Notes under the pieces: model-generated
Database searches by the model: none
Seen by the model: the letters and a program-made list of their open reading frames with translations, nothing else
What the model was told of the DNA's origin: nothing
Position numbers and translations under genes: made by a program
In this document: positions 10,923 to 23,084 of the stretch, one piece after another
Layout: every line of letters begins with the position of its first letter
How positions within the stretch are numbered: the first letter of the stretch is position 1
Assembly (NCBI GenBank): GCA_000697055.1
Contig: JNDT01001985.1
Coordinates: 1-43,652 of the forward strand
Source of the DNA: Saksenaea vasiformis B4078
Taxonomy: Eukaryota > Mucoromycota > Mucoromycetes > Mucorales > Saksenaeaceae
DNA: 43,652 nt
Reading direction: 5' to 3'

Positions 10923-13097
10923 CTAACAGCCGTAGTACTGGGTCCCTTCAAACGAATGACATTTGTTGCCGGTTTTATCGAAATGAAACGGTCCATAGCA
11001 TTTCTTACAAAAGTAGCAAGGTGAAAAGCCACTTAATATATCGTTGGTTGTGATGTACCTTTTCAAGAAAAAAGGGTTTAGCTTTGTCACATATAAATCA
11101 GTTAGAAGCTCTTACTCGGCGGGGAAAAGGCCACACATGGAACATTTGTATCGTTTATAATTCCAGGTATAGACGATGCGCGGATAGTCGCTACTGTTCT
11201 CTAAATCGTGTGCACCATGCAACCTTGTTTTTTTTGGGGGAATAAGTAAGGGCTATGTAAAAAGCGAAACAAATAATAACGAACTTACCTTATATCTCGA
11301 ATCATAAAAGGATGCTGGCAACCCTGTTGATGGAAAAAAAGATACATGGTATTGACTTGAAAATTCACGTCCTCAAACTTGAATTCCCCCATTGACTTCT
11401 TTTCATACTTGGCAAGACCTGGCTGTGTGTAGCGTTCATCCTGCAACACCCACTCGCGTATCGCCCTAAATCACATGCATTAAAAAGAGGAAAAAACAGA
11501 GACGCCTCGCCTTTACGTACTCGCTGCAATCTTCTTCTTTGCCCAGTCCCTCCTCTTCCGCTCGTGTATCTACGTAAAACGTATCGCCAATAAAAAAGAA
11601 ACTACTTGACATTTTTTTTCGTGGCGTGTTGAGCACAGCTCCGTCGCTTGAACGACCCTTGCGATCCGCATTCCAAGCAAAATCATTAATACAGTACATT
11701 GCATCGCGCAAATCGGTGAGAAATTCAGAACCAAGTACTTCAAACTCTTGCAGCCGTTGATCATGTCGTTTTGGATGATAAATAGCAACGGAAAGAATCA
11801 CTTCTTTCGGGTTCAAACGATGGAGATTCCGCTTGACCTTCAGAAGAAAATCAGGAAAAAAAAATGTTACTACTACCACAAAAACACACATTCTACTACT
11901 ACTTACTGTTTTTTTCGTGGTGGATGGATCTGTGCCATCGCTACCTGTCTATAAGAGAGAGAGAGAGAGATATCAGCCTAGGAACAAGGTAAACACAAGG
12001 ATCAACGTACACGTGGATCAATGCAACTATCACCAAGCACGAGACTACGTTGACGCGGCAACAAATCAATCAAATTGGCACGACTAGAGAAAAAAAAAAA
12101 AGAGAAGAAGATGAGGTAAAAACTGCCATTTTTTTTTTCGTGTGTTCTGCTTTGTTTACTTTAATGTTTTGAGCGGTGCATTGCTGAGGGATTCAGAGAC
12201 GGATAAAAATGCTTTCATCAATTCTGTTCCCGGAATATCTGGATGATTCATCACTTCAAACGCATCTGTTTCTTCTTCGTCTCCGCTTTCCTCCTGACTT
12301 TCTTCCTCTTCATCTGCCGTTGTGACATTGGATGAGGAAGGTAAAGCAAGCGAAGCATTGGTAATGTGCTGTCTAAACTCTGAATTTTCGTTGGTCATAG
12401 AATCACTCGGTGAAGATGATGCTGTTGTGCAGATACTCTGTGACAGACGTTCAGACGGCGTCTCATCACCATAACCACTATGAAGCTCGCTGACAGAGTA
12501 CTCCGCCGGTGTTGCTGTTGGCGTATCTTGTGGTTGTGATGGTGTACTGGCAGTAGCAGCAGCAACAGCAGTGTCGTCTCGTTGATCTGCTGCACGTAGA
12601 ATAGCAGGGACTCGGGAGGGTGCAAGGTACTGTCTCTTTTTCGGAACACAGGGATTGATGTACTTGTCCGGGCCTAGTTCTGCGTTTTTTTCTACTTCAA
12701 GAATAGCCTTTTCATCATCGACATCGAGAATACGGTTTCGAAGAACATCTTTGGCCTGTGGTTTTCGTGATATAATTTGACCCTCTCGTCTCGTCCGCCG
12801 TCGACGTTCGCGCAAGAATTCCAGATGTTTATGTTGTGTCAACAAGGCAAAGAATGTAGGATCAATGAATGTCTCGGAATGGCTCAAATCGCCCGCGATC
12901 TCATAACTACAATTCGGTCATGAATCCACGCCATGAACAAACAACGCGACAAACCAAAAAAAAAAAAAAAAACTTTACTTTGCATCGCTAAACTTCCGTT
13001 TGAGTTTCTTCAGATTCACAGATTTCTCTGCTTTTTCCTGGGAAAGAAGCAGATCTGTGACATTACGTTGGAATTCTTTAACAATGGTATGCGTCAT
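10923..13097 (-). CDS. snRNA-activating protein complex subunit 3 (SNAPC3/SNAP50-like)
   Basis: Core DNA-binding subunit of the complex that starts snRNA gene transcription by RNA polymerases II and III. Eight exons in order: 13097-12979, 12906-12160, 12083-12013, 11944-11907, 11837-11521, 11465-11289, 11223-11116, 11058-10923; every junction keeps phase; 570 aa. The C-terminal half carries the family features: SVAIYHP, FLTDLRDAMYCINDF, FFFIGDTFYVDTR, the IREW block, FHQQGCQHPFMIRDIRL, and a terminal cysteine cluster KCSMCGLFPAEY followed by PCYFCKKCYGPFHF. The N-terminal 290 residues are variable and acidic. The long second exon has an apparent stop at 12156, but a GTAAAC donor just before it (exon end 12160) joins it in phase to the next exon, so the two parts are one gene. 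Confidence 0.85.
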
Positions 13098-13306
13098 GGA
13101 AGTTGGCAAGAAAGAAAGAAAGAAAGAAAAAGACAACGCTAGGTTTCGGAAGAGTGAGACTACGTACTATATAGGCCGCAGAATTTTTTTTTATTTGCAA
13201 AAAGAGAATATATATATTTGTACATGAGAGCTCACAATCGCTCAAGAAGTAAAGCAAAAAGAAAAAAAAAAGAGGATGATAAAGTTAGAGCAGATGGGAA
13301 AGGATG

Positions 13307-14736
13307 TTATTTTAGCATTTCTTGGGATATCCCCGCAGGATCGTCCAAATTCACTTCATTGATGTTCGTCAACGTATCGTTCATTTTTAAAAAGGCTTCA
13401 CTTCCACTCTTCACCACCACGGGAGGATTCATGTATTTCTCCCGGTACTCGTCCAGATGCGCCAAGCTTACATCTGAACCTCCAGTGACAATCACAACCA
13501 CATCACTTGCCGGTGAAAGTGAAGGAAGAATGTCACGAATAATCTGGGTGTAGCATAACGATAAACCTGCACCGGATGCCGCTTCAACAAGGATCTTGTT
13601 GTCATCTAAAAAAAAAAAAGAAGGAAGAAAAGAACGACATCGTTATTATTTCGCAATCACTCTCACTCTCTCATTTTGTTACCTGCAAACTGTCGAACTG
13701 CATCCGCCGCCATGGCATCACTGACTGCAAAGGGTACCACCGGGTGAACCAGACTCAATTCCAGTGATTTCGAACTGACGGATTTGGCTGCCAGACTTGT
13801 AGCCAAGGTTGTGCTTTTTGAAAGGGATACCATTTTGCCTGCGACGACGGCTGCCTGGAATGCATTACTACCGTGTGTTTCCACAGCAATCACCGGCACC
13901 TCCTTCCAATTCACTTCTTGAAGACCCATGATCACTCCGTTTAATAATCCACCACCACCCACAGGACAAATGATAGCAGCAGGTGGACCATCCTGAAGTT
14001 GTGTCTTTAACTCTTGAACCATCGTGGCATGTCCCTCCCAGATATGACAATGATCGGACGACGGGACATAGATACTACCTTCCGCATCAGTTTTTACCGA
14101 CATCAACCATGACATCGAATTTACCCGTTCCGTTTTACCAACTTCCTCGCATGAACCTCTGCTACACTCCAATCCTAAATAATAAGAACTTAGCTCGTTC
14201 TCCATCACATAAAAACAACGATTTTCCTTACAGCGCCATATATAATCAATTTTGCCCCTTCCAATCGAACCGCATCACAGATACGCTCATTTGTTCCCTC
14301 TGGCATCACCACGATGGCATCGACACCCAACTGCCGTGCAGCATAGGCTACAGCCAAAATGGTATTGATCCCTGCGCCGCAAACAAAATGGATATCCGTT
14401 CCGCGCGTCTGTACGGCTTGGTAACAAAAGTTGCCTACACCCCTGAGTCCATTTACGTTTTAATGCCGGTTCCTTCTGGTTTTTCCCCCCAATATGTTTC
14501 CCACCTCATTTTGACGGATCCAGAAGGTTGAATATTTTCCATCTTCAAAAAGATATTACTATTATCGTCCACATTAGTTGCCATGTGGTTGCAAGGTTAT
14601 CGAAAGAAAAAGAGAAGGAAACACACCAGTTTAACTTGACGCTTAAAGTGGTCGAATGCATCAAGGGTGTGCCAACATGGAGAGTCTGTGATCCGTCAAA
14701 GATGTGATTTTCGTCATCGGAAGAGTCGTCGATCAT
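13307..14736 (-). CDS. L-serine dehydratase-like PLP enzyme (serine/threonine ammonia-lyase family)
   Basis: Fold-type II PLP enzyme, expected to deaminate L-serine (and threonine) to the 2-oxo acid plus ammonia in the cytosol. Six exons in order: 14736-14627, 14558-14505, 14442-14232, 14174-14125, 14074-13683, 13605-13307; phases agree throughout; 371 aa. The PLP lysine lies in MENIQPSGSVKMRG (Lys53), the substrate-side signature HIWEGHATMVQE is present, and the phosphate-binding loop PVGGGGLLNGV is intact, followed by ETHGSNAF and a terminal VTGGSDVSLAHL. Odd point: the usual SSGGNAG loop reads GAGINTI here, keeping only the Asn and one Gly. Typical members are about 330 aa; the extra length is an acidic N-terminus. 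Neighbouring SNAPC3 lies 210 bp downstream. Confidence 0.85.
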
Positions 14737-15065
14737 CCCGAAAGCGAAAAAAAAGGGGATCCGATGGACAGTCCTGAACGTTCGGACACCACAGATCGTA
14801 TCCCAACGCAGTGCTGGTTTGCCTTCGCACACCCATAACGAAGTCACGGGAGCTTCCCAAGTAAAAAGTTATGGGAACCCTATGGTGCACTACGCAATGC
14901 AAACAAAATCAGCACATATACTGGAAGCTTGAGAAGTATACCCTTATTCGGTGACGCATGATTTTTGTAACATATATCCAGTATAGAATTGGTTGGTGTA
15001 AAAGCTTGTTCGAAGTGTAAATGATTTGCGGGAAAAGCATCAAGTGCAAAAGACATATATATGGC
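14737..15065. other. Upstream flank of the serine dehydratase-like gene
   Basis: About 330 bp up to the inverted-repeat element. No gene recognised; presumably the promoter. Confidence 0.4.
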
Positions 15066-15623
15066 GGGAATTGCTAGGGACGCTCCAACGGGACACTCCA
15101 GGCCCCCCAAACTCTGAGCGGATAGTAAAATAGAAGTATCACCAGCTGTCATGCTTAGGTGTAGTGTAGTGCAGAGATAGCGAAGCGTCTCACAGTGGAG
15201 TGTCCCATAGTGAAATGTCCTGTAGTGGAGTGTCCGGTAGTTGAGCACCTTGCAGCAGAGTCAGATACACTACAGTAAGCATTATGTATAAGAATATATG
15301 ATAAAACGCATAAGATAAGAGTTCTTTTAGGGAACAAATTTGGTAGGCAGTATCTTACAAGTCCTACTAGCAAATATTCTCGAGAAAATAATAAATTCTC
15401 TGTCTATCTAGAATATTCTTATATCAAGCGTCTACTGCAGTATATCTGAAGGTAATTGCTGGGATCCAGCAAAGAAAACTCTGCTGCAGGACACTTCATT
15501 TGGGACATTGCACTATGGGACACTCCACTGTAACCGAATTAAGCATTAGGTACTACACGCCATCCTTTTTTGAACAATCTTGGGGGACTGGAATGTCCCG
15601 TTGGAGTGTCCCTAGCAATTCCC
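15066..15623. mobile_element. 558-bp non-autonomous inverted-repeat DNA transposon (MULE-like MITE) with 9-bp target duplication
   Basis: The ends are imperfect inverted repeats of about 45 bp. The left end begins GGGAATTGCTAGGGAC and the reverse complement of the right end begins identically, with only a few differences over the next 25 bases. The element is flanked by direct repeats ATATATGGC at 15057-15065 and 15624-15632. Inside, subterminal copies of a decamer close to GGGACACTCC recur on both strands (around 15189, 15222, 15488, 15503, 15520 and others). No transposase frame is present. A 9-bp duplication and a GGG start fit Mutator-like elements, but hAT or other families with shorter duplications cannot be excluded. 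It sits between the serine dehydratase-like gene and FANCD2. Confidence 0.82.
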
Positions 15624-15632
15624 ATATATGGC

Positions 15633-16774
15633 TCACCTGAGTACCGCGCCGTATTGTCTGCGGTGATACATGCAATTGGACCAGAAGAAAGCAGGTATTC
15701 ATATCATAGATAACGACATTTCTCAGGATATAAGCCAATGTTACATAGGAAGCCAACAGATTATAGCTTTTCTGAAGCCTATTTGCCATTTTGTAGTCCA
15801 AGTGAACATCTAAAAAAGAATACAATGAAATATGATAGTAAATTATAAGATACGCTCTGATTAGAAAATAATGTGGAGAACCGCTGTACACACTTACTGA
15901 TAAAGAGAAGCGACGACGAACGGAATAAAAAGGAATCTTTGAATACGTCACCTTCCTGATCTTTTGATCTGTTCGTTGCTACCATTCACAGTACGTATAT
16001 AAATCGCAGATCCACACTTTTATCGCACTAATTTCATCACCAAGATCTAAAACTGCTTTATTTTTGGGGTGTGTGGGGTGAGACAATGAAATTGGAGTGT
16101 TAGACTTAGATCGAGAATATCAAGAGACTCGCTCGACATGTTCACTTCTCGCACTAATGATAGGGATACAAGGTGGCAGCTGTAGAGGATGACTGGGTTA
16201 AGAATCTCTTGATAAATATTCGCTTGAAGTAATCGATGCTAAGAATCCCAGAATCATCTTACGTTCAAAACAAATGAAATGCTCAAGTAAAAAGTAAATA
16301 AATAACTAAATAAACTGTCTCATATGAAAGGAAAGTTATCACCTATTAATACAGAAAGTGAATAGCACATAAGCGCTGTCTAGCTTTGTTATGACATATA
16401 GCAGCTAAGTAAATCCAAAGTGTTCTCGTTGGTGCGAACTTGAGTTGTGTGGCGCACCTAACACAACACAGCCCCCGTTTGATGGATCAGCAATCTGGCG
16501 AGATAGACCTCATTGGCGCACCTTTTTGTTTCTGAAGGGATGAACGAAAACCTCCATGAAAGTGAGTCGCTGCCAATGCCGCTAACACTACAGACTATTC
16601 ATTGATAACATCGCCTGAATTCTTCAAGAGTATACAATTGTTCCGGTCTTTTCCGCCTTCGAAATAAAAAAAAAGTCTGTGGACACTCTTTCTTTTTTGG
16701 TTGTCCGAAACGCGACTTGTTCCGACAACGCGTGCTTTTTCCCAAAAACGCGCCTGAACGTGCCATTCATCACC
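15633..16774. other. Intergenic spacer upstream of FANCD2
   Basis: About 1.1 kb with no gene-like frame. The last 100 bp hold the presumed FANCD2 leader, ending in a CACCATGG start context. Confidence 0.5.
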
Positions 16775-19520
16775 ATGGCAGAACAAGTCTTTATTGAACG
16801 CATCAAGCAATCAGGCTGCACATTAGACGATAATGCAAAGACCGTCGTCTTTGGTACGTTACGCAGAACGAATAGCAATGTACGTTACTTAATCACAACA
16901 GAGGTCGATCCAGTGATCTTCCGAAGACGACTGGCAATGAATCTACGCAGCGATCCTCAATACCCTGACATTCTCGATACATTTTGTGAAGACATGCAAC
17001 GTTTCACCGAGGATGTCCGCATTTTTCGCAAATGTCTTTTACCAGCATCGCTTGCTGACGATGTTCCTCGGACAGGCCGGTAGGTTCCTGGTATCGGTAC
17101 AGGAATTCCATTCAACGAGATAAATGCTAGGTCGGCCATTATCAGCAGTCTTTTTCGAACACTTTTGGTTGTGGACGTGCTGCAGTCGAGGACGATGACC
17201 TACCTATTGGAACGACTTCCCGAGTTTTTCGATGAATTGGAAAACGAGTGAGCACACAAACTCTCCCGTCGGTGTGATTCATTGCATCACTTACCTTCTT
17301 TTAGAAATTCAAGTTCATGCACAGCCCGCCTCATTCTTCACCAACTACGGTTTTTGGATTACGTCGCAGAACCGAAAATGTTAACGGATAAGTTGATCGA
17401 GGTAACTAGGATCCTGTGTGTGGAGACGCTCACTGAACTCAATTGTAGATTATTCAAGTTACTCCATCTGTCATTCAGCATGAAATCATCACCTCCTTGT
17501 TGGATATTGTTAACGATTCTGAATCCAAACCAGTGGTCATGTATTTAAAGGAACTGATGCATGAAAATACAGATTTGACTGTCCCCATCCTGGATGCACT
17601 CTCCAACTTGACACAGCATTCAGAAAGCTTGGTATGTCAATGAAAATGATAAACCAAGGTGGGCGATCTGACGTGCTAAACTAGGACGACGTACGTGAAA
17701 CCATGTTGGACAGACTAGAATCGGCAGAACTCGACGATCTGGCAGTGATCCTTAAATTTTTACTACAGACATCCACGGTTCATACCATCGATTCGGTAGG
17801 CTAGTCATGAACTCTTTCGTAGACCGTTGACAACACACACACACGTAGGCGATCTATGAAATTAGACATAAAGTGGATTTCCGTGCACTTGGCACCCCCT
17901 TCGCTGGAAACATGAAGGGCATCGCCGGAAACCGGGGACGTGCAAAAGGCAAAGCAAGACATGTTCCAGAGGCATTGATTTTAGGTAAGAGATTGTTAGG
18001 CGCCAAGAAAGAACCGGGTATTTATTCGCTGTAATAGAATCCATTAAATTTGGTCTCCAGAATCATAAGCACGTGTGCGATGCGTGGTTCAAATCGATTG
18101 TCGCTCTTGAAGAACCGGTAATGGTTTCTGGCAGCCACTCTTTCGACCACTCATTGATTCTATACAGGAAGCACATAGAATCATTGATGTACTTGTGCTC
18201 TTTATCTTCCATTCGATGATCTCCATGAAGAAAAAAACCGAAGAGCTGTTCCGCAAGAAAATTATCAATGGCTGCATCACGGCTTCGCTTTTGCAAGAAA
18301 CATTACTTTGTCATACGGAAGGGCTCACAGGGTAAGAAACAGATTAAACCATGAAAAGTGGCCTCAACGATGGTACTAGATACTGGAACACTATTTTGTC
18401 CTTGTCAGAGAACCTGTTAAGATCATGCCAGCAGCACTATGTGATCTTTCCCTGTTCTACAACGATGTATATCAGCGCATTTAAATCGACAGACAGTTAT
18501 TATCGACAGGTAGACAGCTATCTCTTGTGTATTTGATTCATCTAACTCGTTCTGGATAGGAAATTGTCGGCTCATTGATTACACATATTGGCAGCGGTGT
18601 GATATCCTTTTCTTAGATTATTTCTGTCTTCCCGCTTCCTTTTTCTTATTTCTGATTATTACTCCTTAACCTTACACTTACGCGGCGGAAATTGATGTTT
18701 CTTTGAATGTTTTGTTACAGCTGTGCAAAGACGACATTGCTAGCATGGCTGAGTATGGTGTCTTTATCAAAGGCATCCTTGATTACCTAGACAATCTGAC
18801 TTCATCACAAACGCGAGCTCTGTTCGATATTCTCAGTCTTTTAGCGCTCAAGGTAAAGAAGACATGAAGGTATGTTGCGTACTAATATCTCTCTTTGAAC
18901 AGGCGGAATCACCTACAGAGGGTGGCAGCACTAGTTTATGGTCTGAAATACATATCGTCATTCGAAAGCAGTTATCCAATCCTCGTGAAAAGTACAAATG
19001 GGTTGGTATTCTAGGATGTCTCTCTGCTATCAAGGTACTAGGTGCTCGTGATCGATGTACAGAACAAGCAGAAGGCTCCAGTACACAAGGTAAGAAAAGC
19101 AGAACTTCACGATCTGTTTGATGTTCATGTTGAACCAAGGTGGTGCACAAAACTACACCGCTGATCAAGCGCGACGCCATCCATTGCTCAGACAAGCAGT
19201 CGAATTGTTGGAAATGATGCTGCAGAGTTGCAGAGACTATGCGGTAAGATGGATGGATCGATTGGTTGGCACAAGTGTATGCCTAACGGCTGTAATAGAA
19301 ATCACTTGCGTTCATGTATGATGAGCTGGCTTTTGTTGTCGAAAATAGCGATCTGGATGAGCGTCTGCAACTATGGGTGAAAGAAAACTTGACAGACGAT
19401 TTTATCAGCAACTACGTTTGCGACGCAGAGGAGATGAAAGAATTTGTGGTAGCACAACAGAGACGGGAAGACATTGTACTGAAACCTTCAATGGATATGA
19501 ACTTGGATGGAGAGGTAATG

Positions 19521-19555
<35 letters not shown>

Positions 19556-22500
19556 CAAGCCTAACTCCTTTTATAGGAGGCAGCTATTACGGTGAGGTTA
19601 TATGATTTGATCCATGGAACAGACAGAAAGAAGCGAAAGCCATTAGTGATTGCCTTTTGCTCCATGTTCAAACTTCTACAAAGTTGTGAAAGACGCCTGA
19701 ACAAAGGAAGTCTTGAAAACATCGATGCATTATTAGGTTGCAGTGTGGTTTTATTTCAGCAGGATGACCTCGATGTAAGCCCAATGTTACTGATCTTGTA
19801 GAGAACTAATATGACAGGTAGGCCCTTTTACAAAATATGTCAAACGAAGAATTAGAAGATGCATGCCATCTTCTGTTTTACACCGTCAATTGGTACAGGC
19901 TACCACCAGTAGTAGTAGTAGTGGTAGTGGTAGTAATAGTATCAGTTTCTAAATTACCATGCTAGGTTTCGCGAACTCCTTAATTCCTTCTCTACCATCA
20001 ATGGTGATAGCGGCATCAATGAAAGACTCGTCACTCGCTTAAAGAACATTCGTATACTGGAAACGCTCTTGGAAAAGCTGATAAAGAACCTCGGTGGCTA
20101 TGTACCTTTTGAATTCGAAGTCTCATCATCCCCTGTCGCTGAAGGCAGAGAAATCAGGGGCACTCAGATTATTACTGTAGGATTTTGCAATGAGAAATGT
20201 ATGACGTGTGCTGATCTTTCACTCCATAGCAACAGACGATGCGAGATACGCCCGAGGGAAGCCATCCATCCACGCCAGGTGATCAGGAGGACAGCAGCGA
20301 ACCAGCCAAACCAAGCCGAAAAGAACAGGGTCGAAAGGCACATAGCAAGACCGAAGCCGTAGCGGATATCCAGGAGAGTATGCGTGCATTCGAGGTAACA
20401 TTCGTTTCTTAGCAATTGCCTGTGATACAACTTTTGGTCTCTAGGTGCATACATTGAAACTTCTGCAGTTACCAGAGAGCAAGAAAGAGGGTCTTGATGT
20501 AAGCAAAAAGGCTAAATAATGACGGCATGGCATGGTCACTGATACTGGTGGTAGTATGGCGATATCAACTACCTTTTGATAGATATCAATCAGAAACTTA
20601 ATCTGAAAATCGTACCGCCGCCTCCAAACCCTTTTAAAAAGAAAAAGGCAGCGGACGATAAGACGACATCAAACAACGCCATGTTGCTGGATAGGTTCGA
20701 TTCTCCGAAGCTGATGAGAGAGGTAAATGCTTTTATTTTTTGTATAGCTTATCCATTTTTTAAATGTGGCTTTTCTTTTTCAGGTCATTCAATATTTACC
20801 CAACATCCTACACACGATGGAAGGGCTCTATGAAGATATCCAACTTTCGGTAAGAAAACACTCTTTGCTTTGGACCCTGTGACTCAATTTCGTGTGATGG
20901 TCAAAAGGAAACACAGTCTGGACGCGTCGCTCCTGTAAGTAACAAAGAAAAAGCAAAAATTGGAATAGTTGGACTCATGTCGTTCCAGGGCTCGGAGGCC
21001 ATGGTTTTATGTGCTGCCAATGTACTCGATCTTCTTTTGAAACTGTTTTCTTGGCCGGACCTTCAAAATCCGGACCAGCATGCTATTCTCAAGGTAAAAA
21101 AAAAGATCGTTAAGTTTCCGTGTCGATTCTGATGATCGTCTAGGACCTGGTGGGTGCTTTAGCCAACCGTATCCGAGTGGATTCAACACAGCCGCAGACG
21201 TTGGAATCATCGATTGCGGATGCTTTCCAGTACTTGTGCCGGTTCGGTGATAATATTCCCGAAGCAAGTACAGCAGTGACATTGTACAAAATCCTCACAC
21301 ACCTGATGGAAATCTCGGGAAATGCTGACACTCTAAAGAGAAACGCACATCTTGTCGTAGTACGTATTCTAGCAACGGATTGGTTTGACTGGCGAGATAT
21401 CAAGGTAAGGAAATAATCATCATCATGCGTGTTTGTCATGGGATGACTAAGACGGGTGGGCTTTTCATATAGAAAGAAATTCCGTTTTTGGTTGAACAGG
21501 CCATTGCGTTGGACGAAGACCCGTTGCAAGTGCTGCATGATTATGTGAATCTTGTTTTACCCCGCTTTGAGACGGACGGAAGATTGGAGGAACATCCGTT
21601 ACTCAAGGAGGATACCCTTGTCTCCTATTACCAGGTAAGAAAAAGTGATGCTTGACTAAGCTACCCACCGTCTTTTTCTTCCTTTTTTTTTATTTTTTTA
21701 TTCTTAGGCAGTGATCAATCAGACGGTGAAATTGCTTCATTTTCTTCAAGATACTCACCAGGAAACAGCCATTGTGCTTGCTCAGAACCAGAAAATTGTC
21801 CAGATCTTTGAACGCATCACCTATTTTGTGAAGATGAAAAATCAACGATCATTGTACAACATCCTGTTAAAAACAGGACGTGCTTTTGTAGAGAAGTTCA
21901 CAAAATACTCGATTCCTTATTTTACAGATGTGTTTAAACGGCACAAGGATGTCATTGTCGGCATCTTTAAAGATTTTCAAACAAGTACACGGTTGCTTCA
22001 GGTAAATTTATCTATCTATTTATTTATTTATTTATTTTAACTTGGGTTGGTAGATTATTTGTTCTCATGTCAAGGTGATAAAAGATGTACAACTTTCCGG
22101 ATACGTACCTCCGCTGAAGAAAGCCCTTGAAATCGTTATTTTTCAAGTGAAAATGTTGCTGACAGAAAACAATGCTCCGTCAGACGCGTTCTTTATGGGT
22201 AAAAAAAAATTGAGTTACACAGCATGGGTTGCAGTTATTAAATTATCTTTCTCTTCGATGGAAAAAGGTGCACTCAAGCACCGTGACATCCGAGGCGAAG
22301 AAGTTTCTTCTCAGGTAACATGACACTTGTGTTTCGTCTTCTTTTGTATTGCGATATTGACTATTTTTTTTGTTGTTGTTCTAGTTACCCCGGAACGAAT
22401 CGAGTGACTCGGAAGAAGAAGGAGGAGGAGAAGATGATCAGTTGGACAGTGATCGATCGCAGAATGGACCGCCAGGACCGAACCACAAACGAAAAAGGTC

Positions 22501-22852
22501 AGTAAGCGAGGAGAAATCTCCGCGAAGCCCGAAAAACGTGATACGCACCACAAGCCAGGTTCCCTCTGACTCGGAGGAAGAGGAAGAACCGGCCGTTTCC
22601 CATTCACAGGCAGGTCAAGCAAATGAAGAAGAAGAAGAAGAAGAGGAAGTACTAGAGATTTCCCTTGATAGTGATTCAAGCGATCAAGAAGAGGACACTT
22701 CTTCTTCTGCTCCTGCTCCACCTCTACGTCTACGCGAGGACTCTGTGCCCGAACCCTCAACTAAAAAACGACGATTGGGTCTTGGACGGCCTACTCTACC
22801 ACAAAAGCCATTTTCCTTGGAACGTCGCCATACAGGCAGCAGTGAAGATTAA
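16775..22852 (+). CDS. FANCD2: Fanconi anaemia group D2 protein homologue (FANCD2)
   Basis: Nuclear clamp of the Fanconi pathway: forms the ID2 heterodimer with FANCI, is monoubiquitinated and directs repair of DNA interstrand crosslinks. I resolve 29 exons with consistent phase, giving 1491 aa (human 1451). The start was chosen at 16775 (CACCATGG). Family blocks include DIITSL-like HEIITSLLDI, LTVPILDALSNL, the IVGSLITHIGSG segment, FIKGILDYLDNL, HIVIRKQLSNPREKYK, NWFRELLNSF, VPPLKKALEIV and HRDIRGEE, followed by a long acidic Ser/Glu tail. Lys531 in VIRKQL aligns with human Lys561, the ubiquitin acceptor. Exon 22 is only 27 nt (20908-20934). The intron at 18602-18681 is AT-AC, U12 type; most of the others are ordinary 45-80 bp GT-AG introns. 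Intron 14 contains a GA repeat. Convergent with the SREBP-like gene. Single exon limits could be off by a codon where acceptors compete, for example at 17313. Confidence 0.92.
18602..18681 (+). other. U12-type AT-AC intron within FANCD2
   Basis: The intron begins ATATCCTTTT right after a GTG codon and ends TTAC before GCGGCGGAA. It holds TCCTTAAC at 18663-18670, 12 bases before the 3' end, matching the U12 branch-site consensus in sequence and spacing. Joining the flanks keeps phase 0 and gives HIGSGVAAEIDVSLNVLLQL, which matches animal FANCD2 across the junction with no gap. No GT-AG alternative includes the conserved AAEIDVSLNVLL residues. Confidence 0.88.
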
Positions 22853-23084
22853 AAAATAAAAATAGCTATATATTTTTCTTTGTGTGTGTGTGTCTCTCTC
22901 TCTCTCTCACTCTCTCTTCCTTTAGTTGATATATATATAGAGAGAGAGAGAAAAGCAATGGCTGGTCAAATAAATAAAATTTACATAGGCATAAACGGGT
23001 GGGCCAAAGAAGGAGAAGAAAGAAAGAAAAAGGGAAGTGTACATGTCTAGGACTGACTGACTCTATGCATAAAACATTTCACAG

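Noticed and set aside
12156..12887. A separate 243-codon minus-strand gene ending with its own stop
   Set aside because: A GTAAAC donor just before the stop joins it in phase to the next SNAPC3 exon, and an upstream exon joins in phase too, so it is the N-terminal part of SNAPC3.
16679..16774. Upstream in-frame ATG for FANCD2
   Set aside because: The ATG at 16775 has a CACCATGG context, and the residues before it show no family resemblance.
18332..18379. Reading the exon at 18380 in the frame that gives ILEHYFVLVREP
   Set aside because: It meets a stop within the exon and breaks phase, whereas YWNTILSLSENLL matches FANCD2 and keeps phase.
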